This document shows, one piece after another, positions 26,220 to 35,823 of a stretch of 64,000 bases of DNA. Source of the DNA: Chondrinema litorale (GTDB taxonomy: Bacteria; Bacteroidota; Bacteroidia; Cytophagales; Flammeovirgaceae); contig NZ_CP111043.1 in the NCBI RefSeq assembly GCF_026250525.1, forward strand, positions 3,981,001 through 4,045,000, read 5' to 3'. The translations under genes and the position numbers were made by a program. Each line of letters opens with the position of its first letter. The stretch's first letter is position 1. A model generated the notes under the pieces. The model worked only from the letters and a program-made list of their open reading frames with translations, searched no databases and had not been told where the DNA came from.

Positions 26220-26732
26220 CTAATTTATTTTTTCAGGTTCATCTATTCTTTCTTTAATAAGCTCAACTAGTTTTTCGGGTTTAATATCTGCAAAAACTAA
26301 ACTTAATCTCACCACTTTTTTAGTACTGGGTATTTTGTAATACTCTTCGTTGTCCTCAGTGATATTACCTCTAATTTTTGAATTTAGTTTTAAGAATATT
26401 AATAATTCTGCAGCTTTTTGATTGGAAGGGAATAACTGGCAATTTGTGATATCTTCATAAGGTATCTTATTGTATTTTGAGTTGTCATATATTAAAAAAT
26501 CGTGTTTTGTGAATTCAAACTCTGGGTGTGGCGAAAATATTTTTAATGCATGAAAATACAGCTTCCTTAATAAGGTAATCGATACTGTAATAAGAAATAT
26601 AGGGAATAATTTTAGCAGAAAAGTATCTTCTCTAAATAGCTCATATATACCTAATACAAGAAATGCGAGTGAGACAGGTATAAATACTATTAAGTCAATT
26701 AATTTAGATTTCTTTTTCTTTTGGTTAACCAT
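26220..26732 (-). CDS. STM3941/PH-like membrane protein, copy 1
   Basis: The product is 170 residues from the ATG at 26730-26732; a TTG four codons upstream is possible but less likely. After a basic start (NQKKKKSKL) there are two membrane helices (about 14-32 and 39-59). A beta-rich domain resembling bacterial PH-like STM3941-family proteins follows: FEFTKHDFLIYDNSKYNKIPYEDI, with the typical 'natural ligand strand then IPY/W-x-D-I' pattern (split across residues 70-93). The C-terminus RLSLVFADIKPEKLVELIKE is shared almost exactly with the gene at 36353-36880. Its 5' end overlaps the remains of a TonB-like gene. Function is unknown. Confidence 0.65.
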   Translation of the reverse strand: MVNQKKKKSKLIDLIVFIPVSLAFLVLGIYELFREDTFLLKLFPIFLITVSITLLRKLYFHALKIFSPHPEFEFTKHDFLIYDNSKYNKIPYEDITNCQLFPSNQKAAELLIFLKLNSKIRGNITEDNEEYYKIPSTKKVVRLSLVFADIKPEKLVELIKERIDEPEKIN

Positions 26733-27058
26733 TAATTCCCCCAAGTATTTTTATAAATCTTATCCCCTCTTCTTCACAGCGTTTATCAAATCCTTTGATA
26801 ATTTTTATCTCATATACTTTACCATCTAGTTAGAATATAAACCAAATATTTAAAGTGCTTTAATTCCTTCTCTTTTAGCAATAGTTGGGTGTTTTAATTT
26901 AGTTAAAACTGTATCTATGTTTACTTCTTTAATTAATCTTTTTTATACTTATCAGAATAGACTAATTGCGTTTCATTATTTTATTCAACTAGGTAATAAT
27001 TCCACAAAACCATTTTTTAATCCTTTAGAGAAATGATATGAATATGTATTGAGTATAT
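26725..27058 (-). pseudogene. Decayed TonB C-terminal domain gene
   Basis: Translating the minus strand in shifting frames gives SYHFSKGLKNGFVELLPS, then NETQLVYSDKYKK, then RLIKEVNIDTVLTKLKHPTI, AKREGIKAL, then NIWFIF, a stop, and LDGKVYEIKIIKGFDKRCEE with EGIRFIKILGGING to a stop at 26725. The last part follows the TonB C-terminal pattern: P-x-x-A-x-x-x-G-I, hydrophobic strand, D-G-x-V, KG, C-x-E-E, and R-x-I-K. At least three frameshifts and one in-frame stop break it. It lies directly upstream of, and overlaps by 8 bp, the STM3941-like gene. Confidence 0.7.
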
Positions 27059-27151
27059 CAGCTAATAATGAAATTAATATACCAATATTTTATAGTTAGC
27101 TACGTTTTTTTCCTAGTTTAATTTAACTTAATATTAGTATTGTACAATAAC

Positions 27152-29227
27152 ATGAGCATTTCTAAAGTGGTAGGGTTTAAACTTTATTTAGTTTTTGGAT
27201 TTATAATAGCAAGTTTTAATGGTTTTTCGCAAAACTTAGATTGGGCAAAAAGTTTTGGTGGTAACTCAAATGATTTTGGTGTATCACACACTATTGATTT
27301 TAATGGAGATATCATCACAACTGGGGTTTTTGAAGGTACAGCTGACTTTAATCCACGTGAAGAAATTTATAATTTGATCTCAAATGGAGATAAAGATATT
27401 TTTATTCAAAAAGTAAATTCAACCGGAGATTTTCTATGGGCTAAATCAATAGGAGGAATAAGTACAGATGTTGGTTATGATGTTACTACTGACTCAGAAG
27501 GTAATATATATTTAACTGGTTATTTCACTGATAGTGTTGATTTTGATCCTGGAGAAGATATCTATTTTCTCTCATCTTATATAGAATTTTGGCAAGATGC
27601 TTTCATTTTGAAACTAGATCAAAATGGAGCGTTTTTGTGGGCTCATAAGATTGGCGGCCTAGCTGGAGAATCAGGTTATGCGATAGAAGTTGATACAGAT
27701 GGTAATGTATATACATTAGGTTATTTTCAAAATGATATTGATTTTGACCCAGGTGTAGGTATAAATATTTTGGAATGGAGAGGAGATACCGATATTTTTT
27801 TGCAAAAATTAGATACTAATGGAAATTTTATTTGGGTAAAACATATTGGTGGTAATGCGGAAGATATTGGCAGGTCTATGGTGATTGATTCACTGGGGTT
27901 TATTTATGTGATAGGTGATTATTATTCAACTGATTTTGATGCAGGTGATGGTGAGAGCTTTCTAAATAATGTTGAAAGTTCAGATGTGTTTGTGTCAAAA
28001 TTTGATAGGGATGGAGATTTGGTCTGGGCTAAATCTATGGGGGGAGAAAGTAGTGAAAAGGGGAGAGGTATATTTGTTGATGATTCTGGCAATGTTTACA
28101 GTACTGGTTCATTCATTGGGAAAGTAGATTTTGATCCTGGAGAAGATTCTACTTTTTTAGATGGAGATATTTTTATCCAAAAATTAGATGCAGAAGCAAA
28201 TTTAGTTTGGGCAAAATCGATAGAGATTTCTGGTGGAGCAGTATATTCTTCAAGTTTTTCAATAACAAGTGATGCTAAAGGCAATGTATATATTTTAGGT
28301 AGCTTTCATGGTATCGCAGATTTTGATCCTGGTGAAGAAGAATATGAACTAATAACAGATGCTAATGCCTATATTTTTCTACTTAAACTTGATAGCAAAG
28401 GAAATTTTATTAGAGTAACTCCAATTGTTAGAAGCTCGAATGAATATGGTTATTCTTTAACCTCGGACACTCAAGATAATTTAGTTATTACAGGCAATTT
28501 TATAAATACTTCAGATTTTGATCCTAGCTCAGAAACTAGTTTAATGACATCTAAGGGGGGCAACGATATTTTTACATTAAAACTAAATCCTTGCTACATC
28601 GAAATTTTAACAGATCCCATTTTCTCTTGTACTAGTTATACATGGATAGATGGAAATACTTATACAGAATCTAACAATACAGCTACTCATACAATTGCTA
28701 ATGCAGAAGGTTGTGATTCTGTAATTACTTTAAATTTAACAATTAGCAATATAAATTCTGAGGTGGTACAAGATGGAAGTAAATTAACTACTGTTGAAGA
28801 AAATGCAACTTACCAATGGATAGATTGTGATAGTAATACACCAATAGCTGGAGCTACAGATCAATCTTTTATACCTACATTTGATGGTAACTATTCTGTA
28901 GAAATTACACGAAATGAATGTTCAGAAACATCTGCTTGCTTCCCAATGACAGTTTTGGGTGTTATTAAAAGTTCTTTTGAAAATGAAGTTTTAGTATATC
29001 CGAATCCTACTGATGGCTATCTAAAGATAGAGTTGGAAAAACAGATAAATAAATTGGAAGTAAAAGTGATAACTATTACTGGGCAACAAGTAGATAAACA
29101 AGTTTTTAATGATGAAGATAAGATTGAGCTTTATATAAATGTGAACAGTGGAATTTATTTAATTGAACTAACCTCAATAGCATCAAAAGAAAATAAACGA
29201 GCACTGATAAGAGTAGTGAAGAAATAA
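27152..29227 (+). CDS. Secreted SBBP-repeat beta-propeller protein with T9SS sorting domain
   Basis: The best start is the ATG at 27152, giving 691 residues with a signal peptide that ends near FNGFSQ. The body has about eight imperfect SBBP-type repeats of roughly 45-55 residues, each with elements like DIFIQKLD, G-NFLWAK, IGG, then VDFDPGED; these fold as beta-propeller blades. A Cys-containing linker with CDSVITLNLTI follows. The last 80 or so residues (VYPNPTDGYLKIE ... GIYLIELTS ... ALIRVVKK) form a type A T9SS C-terminal sorting domain, so the protein is exported by the type IX system and probably held on the surface. The ligand is unknown. Confidence 0.88.
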   Translation: MSISKVVGFKLYLVFGFIIASFNGFSQNLDWAKSFGGNSNDFGVSHTIDFNGDIITTGVFEGTADFNPREEIYNLISNGDKDIFIQKVNSTGDFLWAKSIGGISTDVGYDVTTDSEGNIYLTGYFTDSVDFDPGEDIYFLSSYIEFWQDAFILKLDQNGAFLWAHKIGGLAGESGYAIEVDTDGNVYTLGYFQNDIDFDPGVGINILEWRGDTDIFLQKLDTNGNFIWVKHIGGNAEDIGRSMVIDSLGFIYVIGDYYSTDFDAGDGESFLNNVESSDVFVSKFDRDGDLVWAKSMGGESSEKGRGIFVDDSGNVYSTGSFIGKVDFDPGEDSTFLDGDIFIQKLDAEANLVWAKSIEISGGAVYSSSFSITSDAKGNVYILGSFHGIADFDPGEEEYELITDANAYIFLLKLDSKGNFIRVTPIVRSSNEYGYSLTSDTQDNLVITGNFINTSDFDPSSETSLMTSKGGNDIFTLKLNPCYIEILTDPIFSCTSYTWIDGNTYTESNNTATHTIANAEGCDSVITLNLTISNINSEVVQDGSKLTTVEENATYQWIDCDSNTPIAGATDQSFIPTFDGNYSVEITRNECSETSACFPMTVLGVIKSSFENEVLVYPNPTDGYLKIELEKQINKLEVKVITITGQQVDKQVFNDEDKIELYINVNSGIYLIELTSIASKENKRALIRVVKK

Positions 29228-29370
29228 TTTATATGAGATCGCAGAAAATACGAATTTAATGATCAATTTAATTCATCATTAAAATAACTATTCTGTATTA
29301 GATTTAGCCGAATATAAACTCATTTTGAGGCTTATTTACTTATTTATCACATTAGAATAATACTACATTA

Positions 29371-30513
29371 ATGAATACAAAAAAAGGCTGGAAAGCATTG
29401 GTGTTAAGTTTCTTTGTTCCTGGTCTTGGGCAGGTTTATGCCAGACAATTTAAGAAAGGAATATTACTTTATATTTTGTTTTTTTTAATTGTCTTTGGAT
29501 CAAGATTTATTTCATATACATTCAGCATTTACATAGTTGCAGTTTTCATAGCTATAAGTTATTTGCTATATAATTTAGTTGGTGGTTATAAATCAGTAAG
29601 GAAGTGGAAAGACTACGAACCTAAGAAATATGATAAGTGGTATTTCTATGTGCTAATAGTTTTTATTCATATGTCATTTTTTAATTTTCTCCCTCGAATA
29701 ATAAATGAATTAACTCCTATCAACCTTGCAATGATTCCTACCCCTTCAATGGATCCAACATTGCAAGTGGGTGATTTTTTAGCTTTTAAGAAAGAGAAAA
29801 ACATAAAGCGGGGAGAGGTTTTAGTATTTAAATATCCAAAAGACTTCAAGACAATTTATATAAAAAGATGTGTTGGATTATCGGGAGACAGTCTACAAAT
29901 AATAAACAGCCATGTATTTGTAAATGGAGACACATTGCAAAATATGCCTGAATTTAAGTTCAGATTCCTTGTTTCAACAAATGGTGAGTCCATTGATCCA
30001 AGCTTTTTTGAAGAACAATCAATAAATGATTATTTCGAGTTAAGAGGAGGTAAATATTATGTTCAAATGACACTTAATCAAGCAGAAAAATTAAGACATA
30101 TAGGATTAATTGAAGATATTAAGATAGATCTTATGCAAAAAGGTGAAGGGGATCGAATGATATTTCCTGAAATCTACAAAGACACATGGAATGCAGATTA
30201 CTATGGTAGTATATATATACCCAAAAGCGGAGATATAATTAAGCTTACAAGAGAGAACATAGGCCTTTATTCTAAGGTAATAGAGTATGAAAATGAATCT
30301 GTAATTATCGAAGACTCAGTTGTATTGATAGATGGTAAGCAAGTAAGTGAATATAAAGTAAAAGACAATTACTATTTTGTTTTGGGAGATAGTAGACACA
30401 ATTCAGAAGATTCGAGATATTGGGGATTTCTACCAGAAAAACTGATTGTTGGTAAAGTGATGTATATTTATTGGAGCAAAAAATTTGATCGAATTGGTAA
30501 AGAAATAATTTGA
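29371..30513 (+). CDS. lepB: Signal peptidase I with polytopic N-terminal extension
   Basis: The enzyme removes signal peptides from exported proteins. The 380-residue protein has the nucleophile Ser126 in IPTPSMDPTLQVGD and the general-base Lys165 in TIYIKRCVGLSGD. The closing motif FVLGDSRHNSEDSRYWG sits near 336-352. Before these come three to four membrane helices (about 10-105) that start with the TM2/DUF5683-like phrase SFFVPGLGQVYARQFKKGIL, which is not part of ordinary LepB. There is a long insertion (about 180-330) between the Lys and closing motifs, as in other Bacteroidota homologues. The neighbours do not point to a dedicated substrate. Confidence 0.88.
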   Translation: MNTKKGWKALVLSFFVPGLGQVYARQFKKGILLYILFFLIVFGSRFISYTFSIYIVAVFIAISYLLYNLVGGYKSVRKWKDYEPKKYDKWYFYVLIVFIHMSFFNFLPRIINELTPINLAMIPTPSMDPTLQVGDFLAFKKEKNIKRGEVLVFKYPKDFKTIYIKRCVGLSGDSLQIINSHVFVNGDTLQNMPEFKFRFLVSTNGESIDPSFFEEQSINDYFELRGGKYYVQMTLNQAEKLRHIGLIEDIKIDLMQKGEGDRMIFPEIYKDTWNADYYGSIYIPKSGDIIKLTRENIGLYSKVIEYENESVIIEDSVVLIDGKQVSEYKVKDNYYFVLGDSRHNSEDSRYWGFLPEKLIVGKVMYIYWSKKFDRIGKEII

Positions 30514-30536
30514 TAAAGGCATCTATAATCTGAAAC

Positions 30537-30845
30537 TTACCCTTTTATATATAGTTTTTGAGTCTTTTCGTCAATGCCAACTTCATATCCAAATACTCGA
30601 ATTAATTGAGGTAAGCGAAACTCTTTAATATCAAACCACGCTGATCCATCATAATGATCTTGATATATACTTAAAACTTCTTCAAAATCTAATTGGGTTA
30701 GTTCTGTTTTTGACTTAATAAATTTGAGTATTCGAAATATAATATCATACTCTGGATAGAATCGCTTATTTTCGTTTGAGAAGTTTTTGAAATAAGGTAA
30801 ATACTTTTCTAAATTGTTAATTGCTATTATTTGCCTTTCATTCAT
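30537..30845 (-). CDS. Hypothetical cytoplasmic protein, 102 residues
   Basis: No family is recognised. The protein has no signal peptide or membrane helix and is rich in Glu, Lys, Tyr and Phe, with helical character (NNLEKYLPYFKNF; FRILKFIKSKTELTQLDFEE) and an FGYEVGIDEKTQKLYIKG beta-hairpin-like end. It is convergent with the signal peptidase gene (23 bp apart) and looks like a real gene by codon use and the absence of an overlapping alternative. Confidence 0.55.
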   Translation of the reverse strand: MNERQIIAINNLEKYLPYFKNFSNENKRFYPEYDIIFRILKFIKSKTELTQLDFEEVLSIYQDHYDGSAWFDIKEFRLPQLIRVFGYEVGIDEKTQKLYIKG

Positions 30846-31217
30846 GTTTTAAGAAAAGATATTAAGGTTTAAGTATCTAGAATTTAAATAGCATTTAAGT
30901 TCTAAATTATTCTAACTTTAATATGAAAATTTGAAGAAAGATAAACCTAGACTTCGAATAATCTTAAAAGCATGTGTTTAAACTTTAATTACCTTATTGA
31001 ATTTTTTCTATAGCGTTTATTATTCTTCTTTCTCCCCACCCTCTTAAACTTCAATTACCCAACCCTCTAAAAAAAGTAGCCTATTAACTCTAAATCTCAC
31101 TTTTTTGTCTATTTTTAGGGAGGTGTGAGTCTGACGACAATCGAAGTAAACTAACAATTTTCATTTTCTCATAGCACTTTCTACTTTCAGTAAATCGTGC
31201 TTTAAACACTTTTTAGA
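30846..31217. other. Gene-free interval upstream of the M16 peptidase gene
   Basis: This 372-bp AT-rich stretch has a pyrimidine-rich patch at about 31018-31050 but no coding frame, hairpin terminator or clear TAnnTTTG element. Confidence 0.45.
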
Positions 31218-34190
31218 ATGATTCGATCCAAATTAATTTTTTTATTCTTATCGATTTTTGCATGGTCATGCAATCAAGTCAAACAAGCTGAAATGGGTAC
31301 TCAAACCGCCGAAGAGGGTGGGTATACTTACGAGTATGTTTCTGGCGATTTAATGGATACAAGAATTTATACCTTAAAAAACGGGCTTAAAGTTTATCTG
31401 AGCGATTACGAAGATGCGCCTAGAGTGCATGTTTTTATACCAGTAAAAGCAGGAGGGAAGAACGATCCGGCAGACAATACAGGTTTGGCGCATTACCTCG
31501 AACATATGATGTTTAAAGGCAACGACAAATTTGGTACTGTAGATTATGATAAAGAAAAAGTTTATCTGGATAGCATCGAAAATATGTTCAATCATTATGC
31601 TACGCTAACAGACGATAATGATCGTAAAGAATATTACAAACTGATCAATCAGGTGTCTAATGATGCGGCAAACTTGGCGATTCCGAATGAATATGATAAA
31701 ATGGTTGCCGGTATAGGTGGCAAAGGTTTAAATGCATACACAACCACCGATAGAACAGTATATACGGTAGATATTCCAGCCAACGAATTAGATAAGTTTT
31801 TAGAGTTTGAAGGTGTTCGTTTCAATAAAATCGTAAACCGTTTATTCCATACCGAGCTAGAAGCTGTTTACGAGGAGAAAAACCGTTCGCTAGATAGTGA
31901 CGGCTGGAAGGTATATGAGAAAATGTATCAGTTAGCTTTCCAAAAACATCCTTATGGAACGCAAACTGTAATCGGTACTATTGATCATTTAAAGAATCCT
32001 TCAATTACAGAAATTAAGAACTATTTCGGAAAGTACTACCGCCCAAATAACATGGCTATTTGTATTAGTGGTGATATTGATATGAATAGTACCATCCAGA
32101 TGATAGATAAGTATTTCGGTCATTTAGAGCCCAATTCAGACTTAAAGCCTTGGCAGAAAGTTGAAGAAGAGCCAATTACTGAGCCTAGAACTGCCGAAGT
32201 ACTTGGCCCAGATGCAGAAAGTGTAAATATTGGTTTTAGAATGCCTGGCGAAAGTAGCAAAGATTTTATGATGGTTACTTTGGTTGATATGCTCTTGAGT
32301 AATTCAGAAGCTGGTTTAATCGATTTAAATCTTAAACAGCAGCAGAAGGTATTAAATGCAGGTTGTTATGTAGATAATAATAATGATTATTCGATGCATA
32401 CTTTTTATGGAAATCCTAAAGATGGGCAACAACTAGTAGAGGTAAAAAACTTGATATTGGAGCAAATTGACATGCTTAAAAAAGGAGAGTTTGAAGATTG
32501 GTTGATTGAGGCAGTAATAAATGACTTGAAGATGAATAATATGAGGAGTTTGGAGAGCAACTGGTCTAGGGCTAATAAAATGGTAATGGCTTTCACCAAC
32601 GATATTCCTTGGGAAGATTACATAAGCACATTAGATAGAATGGAGAAAGTAACTAAGGCAGATATTGTTGAGTTTGTAAAGAATAACTACAAAGACAATT
32701 ATGTATTGGTGTATAAAAAGACGGGTGAAGACCCAAATAAGCAAAAAGTAGAGAAGCCAACCATTACAAAAGTTCCTGTAAATAGAGATGTAAAATCTGC
32801 ATTTCACGAATCTATTTTGACCAAAGAAACTCCTAAAACAAAGCCAGTATTTGTCGATTATGAAAAGGATATAAACAAAGGAAATGTGAAAGGTAAGGTA
32901 GATATATTGGCAAAGAAAAATGAAGAAAATGAACGTTTTCAATTGATTTATTTGCTAGATATTGGTAGTAATAATGATCCGGCAATGAAGGTGGCAGTTC
33001 AATACTTAGAATTCTTAGGAACACCAGAATTGAGTGCAGAAGAGCTCAAAAAAGAGTTTTACAAATTAGGTTGTAGCTTTAGTGTTTTTGCTGCTGAAGA
33101 TAAAACTTATGTGAGTTTGAACGGCTTGAGTGAGAACATGGAAAAAGCCATTGATTTGTTTGAAAAGTTATTGGCAAACCCAAGTCCAGACCAAGAAGCG
33201 TTGGATAAACTCATCGGAAGAGAGCTTAAATCTAGAGACGATGCAAAGAAAAATAAAAGCAGAATTTTATTCTCTGGCTTGATGAATTACGCTCAATATG
33301 GCGCAAAATCGCCATTTACCAATGTGTTGAGCAATCAGGAGTTACAAGCGTTAAAAGCAGAAGACTTAACAGAGAAGATTAAAAATATTACTCAGATGGA
33401 GCACAGAGTCTTGTATTATGGACCATATGAGCTTAATAAGCTTGTGGCAGTGCTAGAACAAAAACATAACTTGCCAGAAACAATGGTTCCATTGCCTCCA
33501 AAGGTTGAGTTTGAGCAAATGCCAACAGATAACCCAACAGTGTATTGGACCAACTACGACATGGTACAAACGGAGTTTATTATGTTGTCTAAGGGAAACC
33601 AATACGATGCGAGTATCACTCCAAAAGTGAGAATGTTTAATGAGTATTTTGGCGGAGGAATGAACTCTATTGTTTTTCAAGAAATTAGAGAAGCGCAAGG
33701 TTTAGCTTATTCTGTATTTTCTTCTTATTCTACCCCAGAAAAAGCAGGTGAAGATGATGTGCTTTTTGCTTATGTGGGTAGCCAAGCAGATAAGCAACCA
33801 GAAGCCATGAAAGCCATGCGCGAACTTTTAGAAAACATGCCTGAGTCTCAAGATGCATTTGAAATTGGAAAACAAGCGATATTAAGCAAAATTGAAAGTG
33901 AGCGAGTAACTAAATCGAGTGTATTATGGAACTACGAAAGTGCTAAAAGCCATGATCTTAATTACGATCTAAGAAAAGATGTTTATGAGCAAGTAAAAAC
34001 GATGACGTTTGATGATTTAAAGGCATTTCACGAAGTGTATATTAAAGGCCAGTCTTATGTAACTGTTTTGGTTGGTAGTCATGATAAAATCAATTTTAAC
34101 GACCTCAAAAATTATGGTGAGGTGAAAGAACTTACCTTAGAAGAAATCTTCGGTTATGATAAAATAGAGCATATCGATACAGAATTGTAA
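31218..34190 (+). CDS. M16 family zinc metallopeptidase lipoprotein (two-domain, insulinase/pitrilysin-like)
   Basis: The 990-residue protein begins with a lipoprotein signal (LSIFAWSC, Cys18). The active N-terminal M16 domain has the inverted zinc motif HYLEH (92-96) with the third ligand expected in TELEAVYEEK (212-221). The C-terminal M16 half lacks the zinc motif and has FNEYFGGGMNSIVFQEIREA, the usual Arg/Tyr-bearing substrate-clamp domain. Such proteins degrade peptides in the periplasm or at the membrane. The single-chain duplication is normal for the pitrilysin type. It has its own terminator. Confidence 0.92.
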   Translation: MIRSKLIFLFLSIFAWSCNQVKQAEMGTQTAEEGGYTYEYVSGDLMDTRIYTLKNGLKVYLSDYEDAPRVHVFIPVKAGGKNDPADNTGLAHYLEHMMFKGNDKFGTVDYDKEKVYLDSIENMFNHYATLTDDNDRKEYYKLINQVSNDAANLAIPNEYDKMVAGIGGKGLNAYTTTDRTVYTVDIPANELDKFLEFEGVRFNKIVNRLFHTELEAVYEEKNRSLDSDGWKVYEKMYQLAFQKHPYGTQTVIGTIDHLKNPSITEIKNYFGKYYRPNNMAICISGDIDMNSTIQMIDKYFGHLEPNSDLKPWQKVEEEPITEPRTAEVLGPDAESVNIGFRMPGESSKDFMMVTLVDMLLSNSEAGLIDLNLKQQQKVLNAGCYVDNNNDYSMHTFYGNPKDGQQLVEVKNLILEQIDMLKKGEFEDWLIEAVINDLKMNNMRSLESNWSRANKMVMAFTNDIPWEDYISTLDRMEKVTKADIVEFVKNNYKDNYVLVYKKTGEDPNKQKVEKPTITKVPVNRDVKSAFHESILTKETPKTKPVFVDYEKDINKGNVKGKVDILAKKNEENERFQLIYLLDIGSNNDPAMKVAVQYLEFLGTPELSAEELKKEFYKLGCSFSVFAAEDKTYVSLNGLSENMEKAIDLFEKLLANPSPDQEALDKLIGRELKSRDDAKKNKSRILFSGLMNYAQYGAKSPFTNVLSNQELQALKAEDLTEKIKNITQMEHRVLYYGPYELNKLVAVLEQKHNLPETMVPLPPKVEFEQMPTDNPTVYWTNYDMVQTEFIMLSKGNQYDASITPKVRMFNEYFGGGMNSIVFQEIREAQGLAYSVFSSYSTPEKAGEDDVLFAYVGSQADKQPEAMKAMRELLENMPESQDAFEIGKQAILSKIESERVTKSSVLWNYESAKSHDLNYDLRKDVYEQVKTMTFDDLKAFHEVYIKGQSYVTVLVGSHDKINFNDLKNYGEVKELTLEEIFGYDKIEHIDTEL

Positions 34191-34195
34191 GCTCA

Positions 34196-34235
34196 AAAAG
34201 CCAGTTAGATAAAAGTCTAACTGGCTTTTGTTTTA
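34196..34235 (+). terminator. Strong terminator after the M16 peptidase gene
   Basis: A perfect 14-bp stem (34196-34209 with 34216-34229) around a 6-nt loop, followed by GTTTTA, begins 6 bp after the stop. Confidence 0.9.
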
Positions 34236-34330
34236 CAGTTAATAAAGCTTAAATGGTATTAAGTAAAATTTCGTTGTATCTATTTTGTGTTAAATTACCA
34301 TCGGTAATTATTTCGTGATTCAACTCATAT

Positions 34331-34852
34331 ATGGTTAGGTACAATAGATTTATATTAGTATTTAGAATATTAAAAATAGTTTTTTTTACAAATATCATTA
34401 TTTCCAATCTTCCTCTGTTCTTTTCGATTGATGCAGAAAGTTTTCAAAAGCATTTCATAGCAATTATATTTTCCTTCTATTTTACCTTTACAGTTTACAG
34501 AATCTTTCGTCAAATATTTGCAGAAACATTTGATATAGAAATAGATGAAGATGCTATTACACTTAAGCATATAATTACTAGAAAAAAACATGTGATAGAA
34601 AAAGCTTCAATATCTGGTTATCGCATCGAGAGCTATAATTGGAGTTTTATTAAGATTTCAGGAATTAAACCTTTTTGGGAGTTTGAATTTAACATGGTAG
34701 TAATTTATTCAAACTACAAAGCTTTACATCATTTTAAATCAAGCAATTATTTAGGTTTAAAAAAGATTGTAGATCTATTAGAAGAATCTAACTACAGTGC
34801 CATTACAAGAACTAGAAGATTTTTTGATAGATACAGATATTTAAAGATTTAG
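34331..34852 (+). CDS. Two-helix membrane protein with PH-like domain, unknown function
   Basis: The 173-residue protein has two N-terminal helices (about 7-28 and 40-62) and then a strand-rich cytoplasmic domain: FDIEIDEDAITLKHIITRKK and EKASISGYRIESYNWSFIK. This is the order seen in bacterial PH-like membrane proteins, and its layout parallels the two STM3941-like genes nearby, although the sequence is not clearly related to them. The family is not recognised. Confidence 0.55.
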   Translation: MVRYNRFILVFRILKIVFFTNIIISNLPLFFSIDAESFQKHFIAIIFSFYFTFTVYRIFRQIFAETFDIEIDEDAITLKHIITRKKHVIEKASISGYRIESYNWSFIKISGIKPFWEFEFNMVVIYSNYKALHHFKSSNYLGLKKIVDLLEESNYSAITRTRRFFDRYRYLKI

Positions 34853-34996
34853 CTTTTTGTGATTAACTTTAGTCTTCATTAAGCTGATTCTAGCTCAAAA
34901 CTTTAGAGGTTCATCATTCAAAATTGATTAGCAAAACTTACTTCTCAAATATGAAAAGTAGGTTGTTTGTGTCTTTTGATTTTATAGTGAAAAGTG

Positions 34997-35752
34997 ATGA
35001 TCAAACCTTTTACAGCCATTCTTTCAATTTTATTTATTGGCCTTATTTTATTTCTTTATTCGGTCTCACTGGAGTATTATACTGATCCAGATTATGCCCA
35101 AAAACTTGATGAAAAGTATTTTTCAATTCTAAGAGGTGAGATAGCTGATTCTAATTTGACTTTAGAAGAAATTGAACGAAAAAAGTTAGAAATGTGGACT
35201 ATCAAAGCTCAAATCATGGATTTGGGAATTGGGCTTATCGTTACAGCTTTTTCATTGTTGTTATTTTTTAAAACTGCTGAAATTGAGCATTTTACAGACT
35301 TAAGTAATTTAAAATCTAAAGACAAACCGCAACTTATTATGCTATCTTTAGTAAGTTGGATTTTTGTTCCAATTGCTTTTTGTATTTATACTCTAATTAA
35401 GATTAATAGGGGAGATTATGGGCTTGATGCTGATGGACACGATAGCTATATTAAGTCAATGATGTTTATCGTTTTGCTACTATTTGTCTTATGGATTCCA
35501 TTAGCCATTTTTGTATTGCTCACTACCATTAATACCCGTCTTCCAGCACCATTGTTTATTAAGTTGAAGAATTATGGGTTTTATCAAGTTATAATAGAGC
35601 TACTTTTTGATTCACTTATTCTGTTCAATGTTTTGCTCTACATGTTTTTTGTGTACGATGGAAATTTTTTCTTAATCCCAATTAATATCACATACACCTA
35701 TGTGCTTTGTTGTTTGAGGGCTGGACAGTTAAATAGATACAGATTAGCTTAA
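34997..35752 (+). CDS. Polytopic membrane protein, unknown function
   Basis: The likely start is ATG at 34997 (a GTG lies one codon before), giving 251 residues. Predicted helices are at about 5-25, 73-93, 108-128, 152-177 and 205-235, with an extracytoplasmic acidic loop (YTDPDYAQKLDEKYFSILRG) after the first. No family is recognised. It may be co-transcribed with the PH-like gene 144 bp upstream. Confidence 0.55.
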   Translation: MIKPFTAILSILFIGLILFLYSVSLEYYTDPDYAQKLDEKYFSILRGEIADSNLTLEEIERKKLEMWTIKAQIMDLGIGLIVTAFSLLLFFKTAEIEHFTDLSNLKSKDKPQLIMLSLVSWIFVPIAFCIYTLIKINRGDYGLDADGHDSYIKSMMFIVLLLFVLWIPLAIFVLLTTINTRLPAPLFIKLKNYGFYQVIIELLFDSLILFNVLLYMFFVYDGNFFLIPINITYTYVLCCLRAGQLNRYRLA

Positions 35753-35823
35753 AAATGATTTATTTAACTATTTTTTGTTATGTTTGATTGTTCTTTTTTA
35801 ACTATCAAACATTTCCCCTAGCT

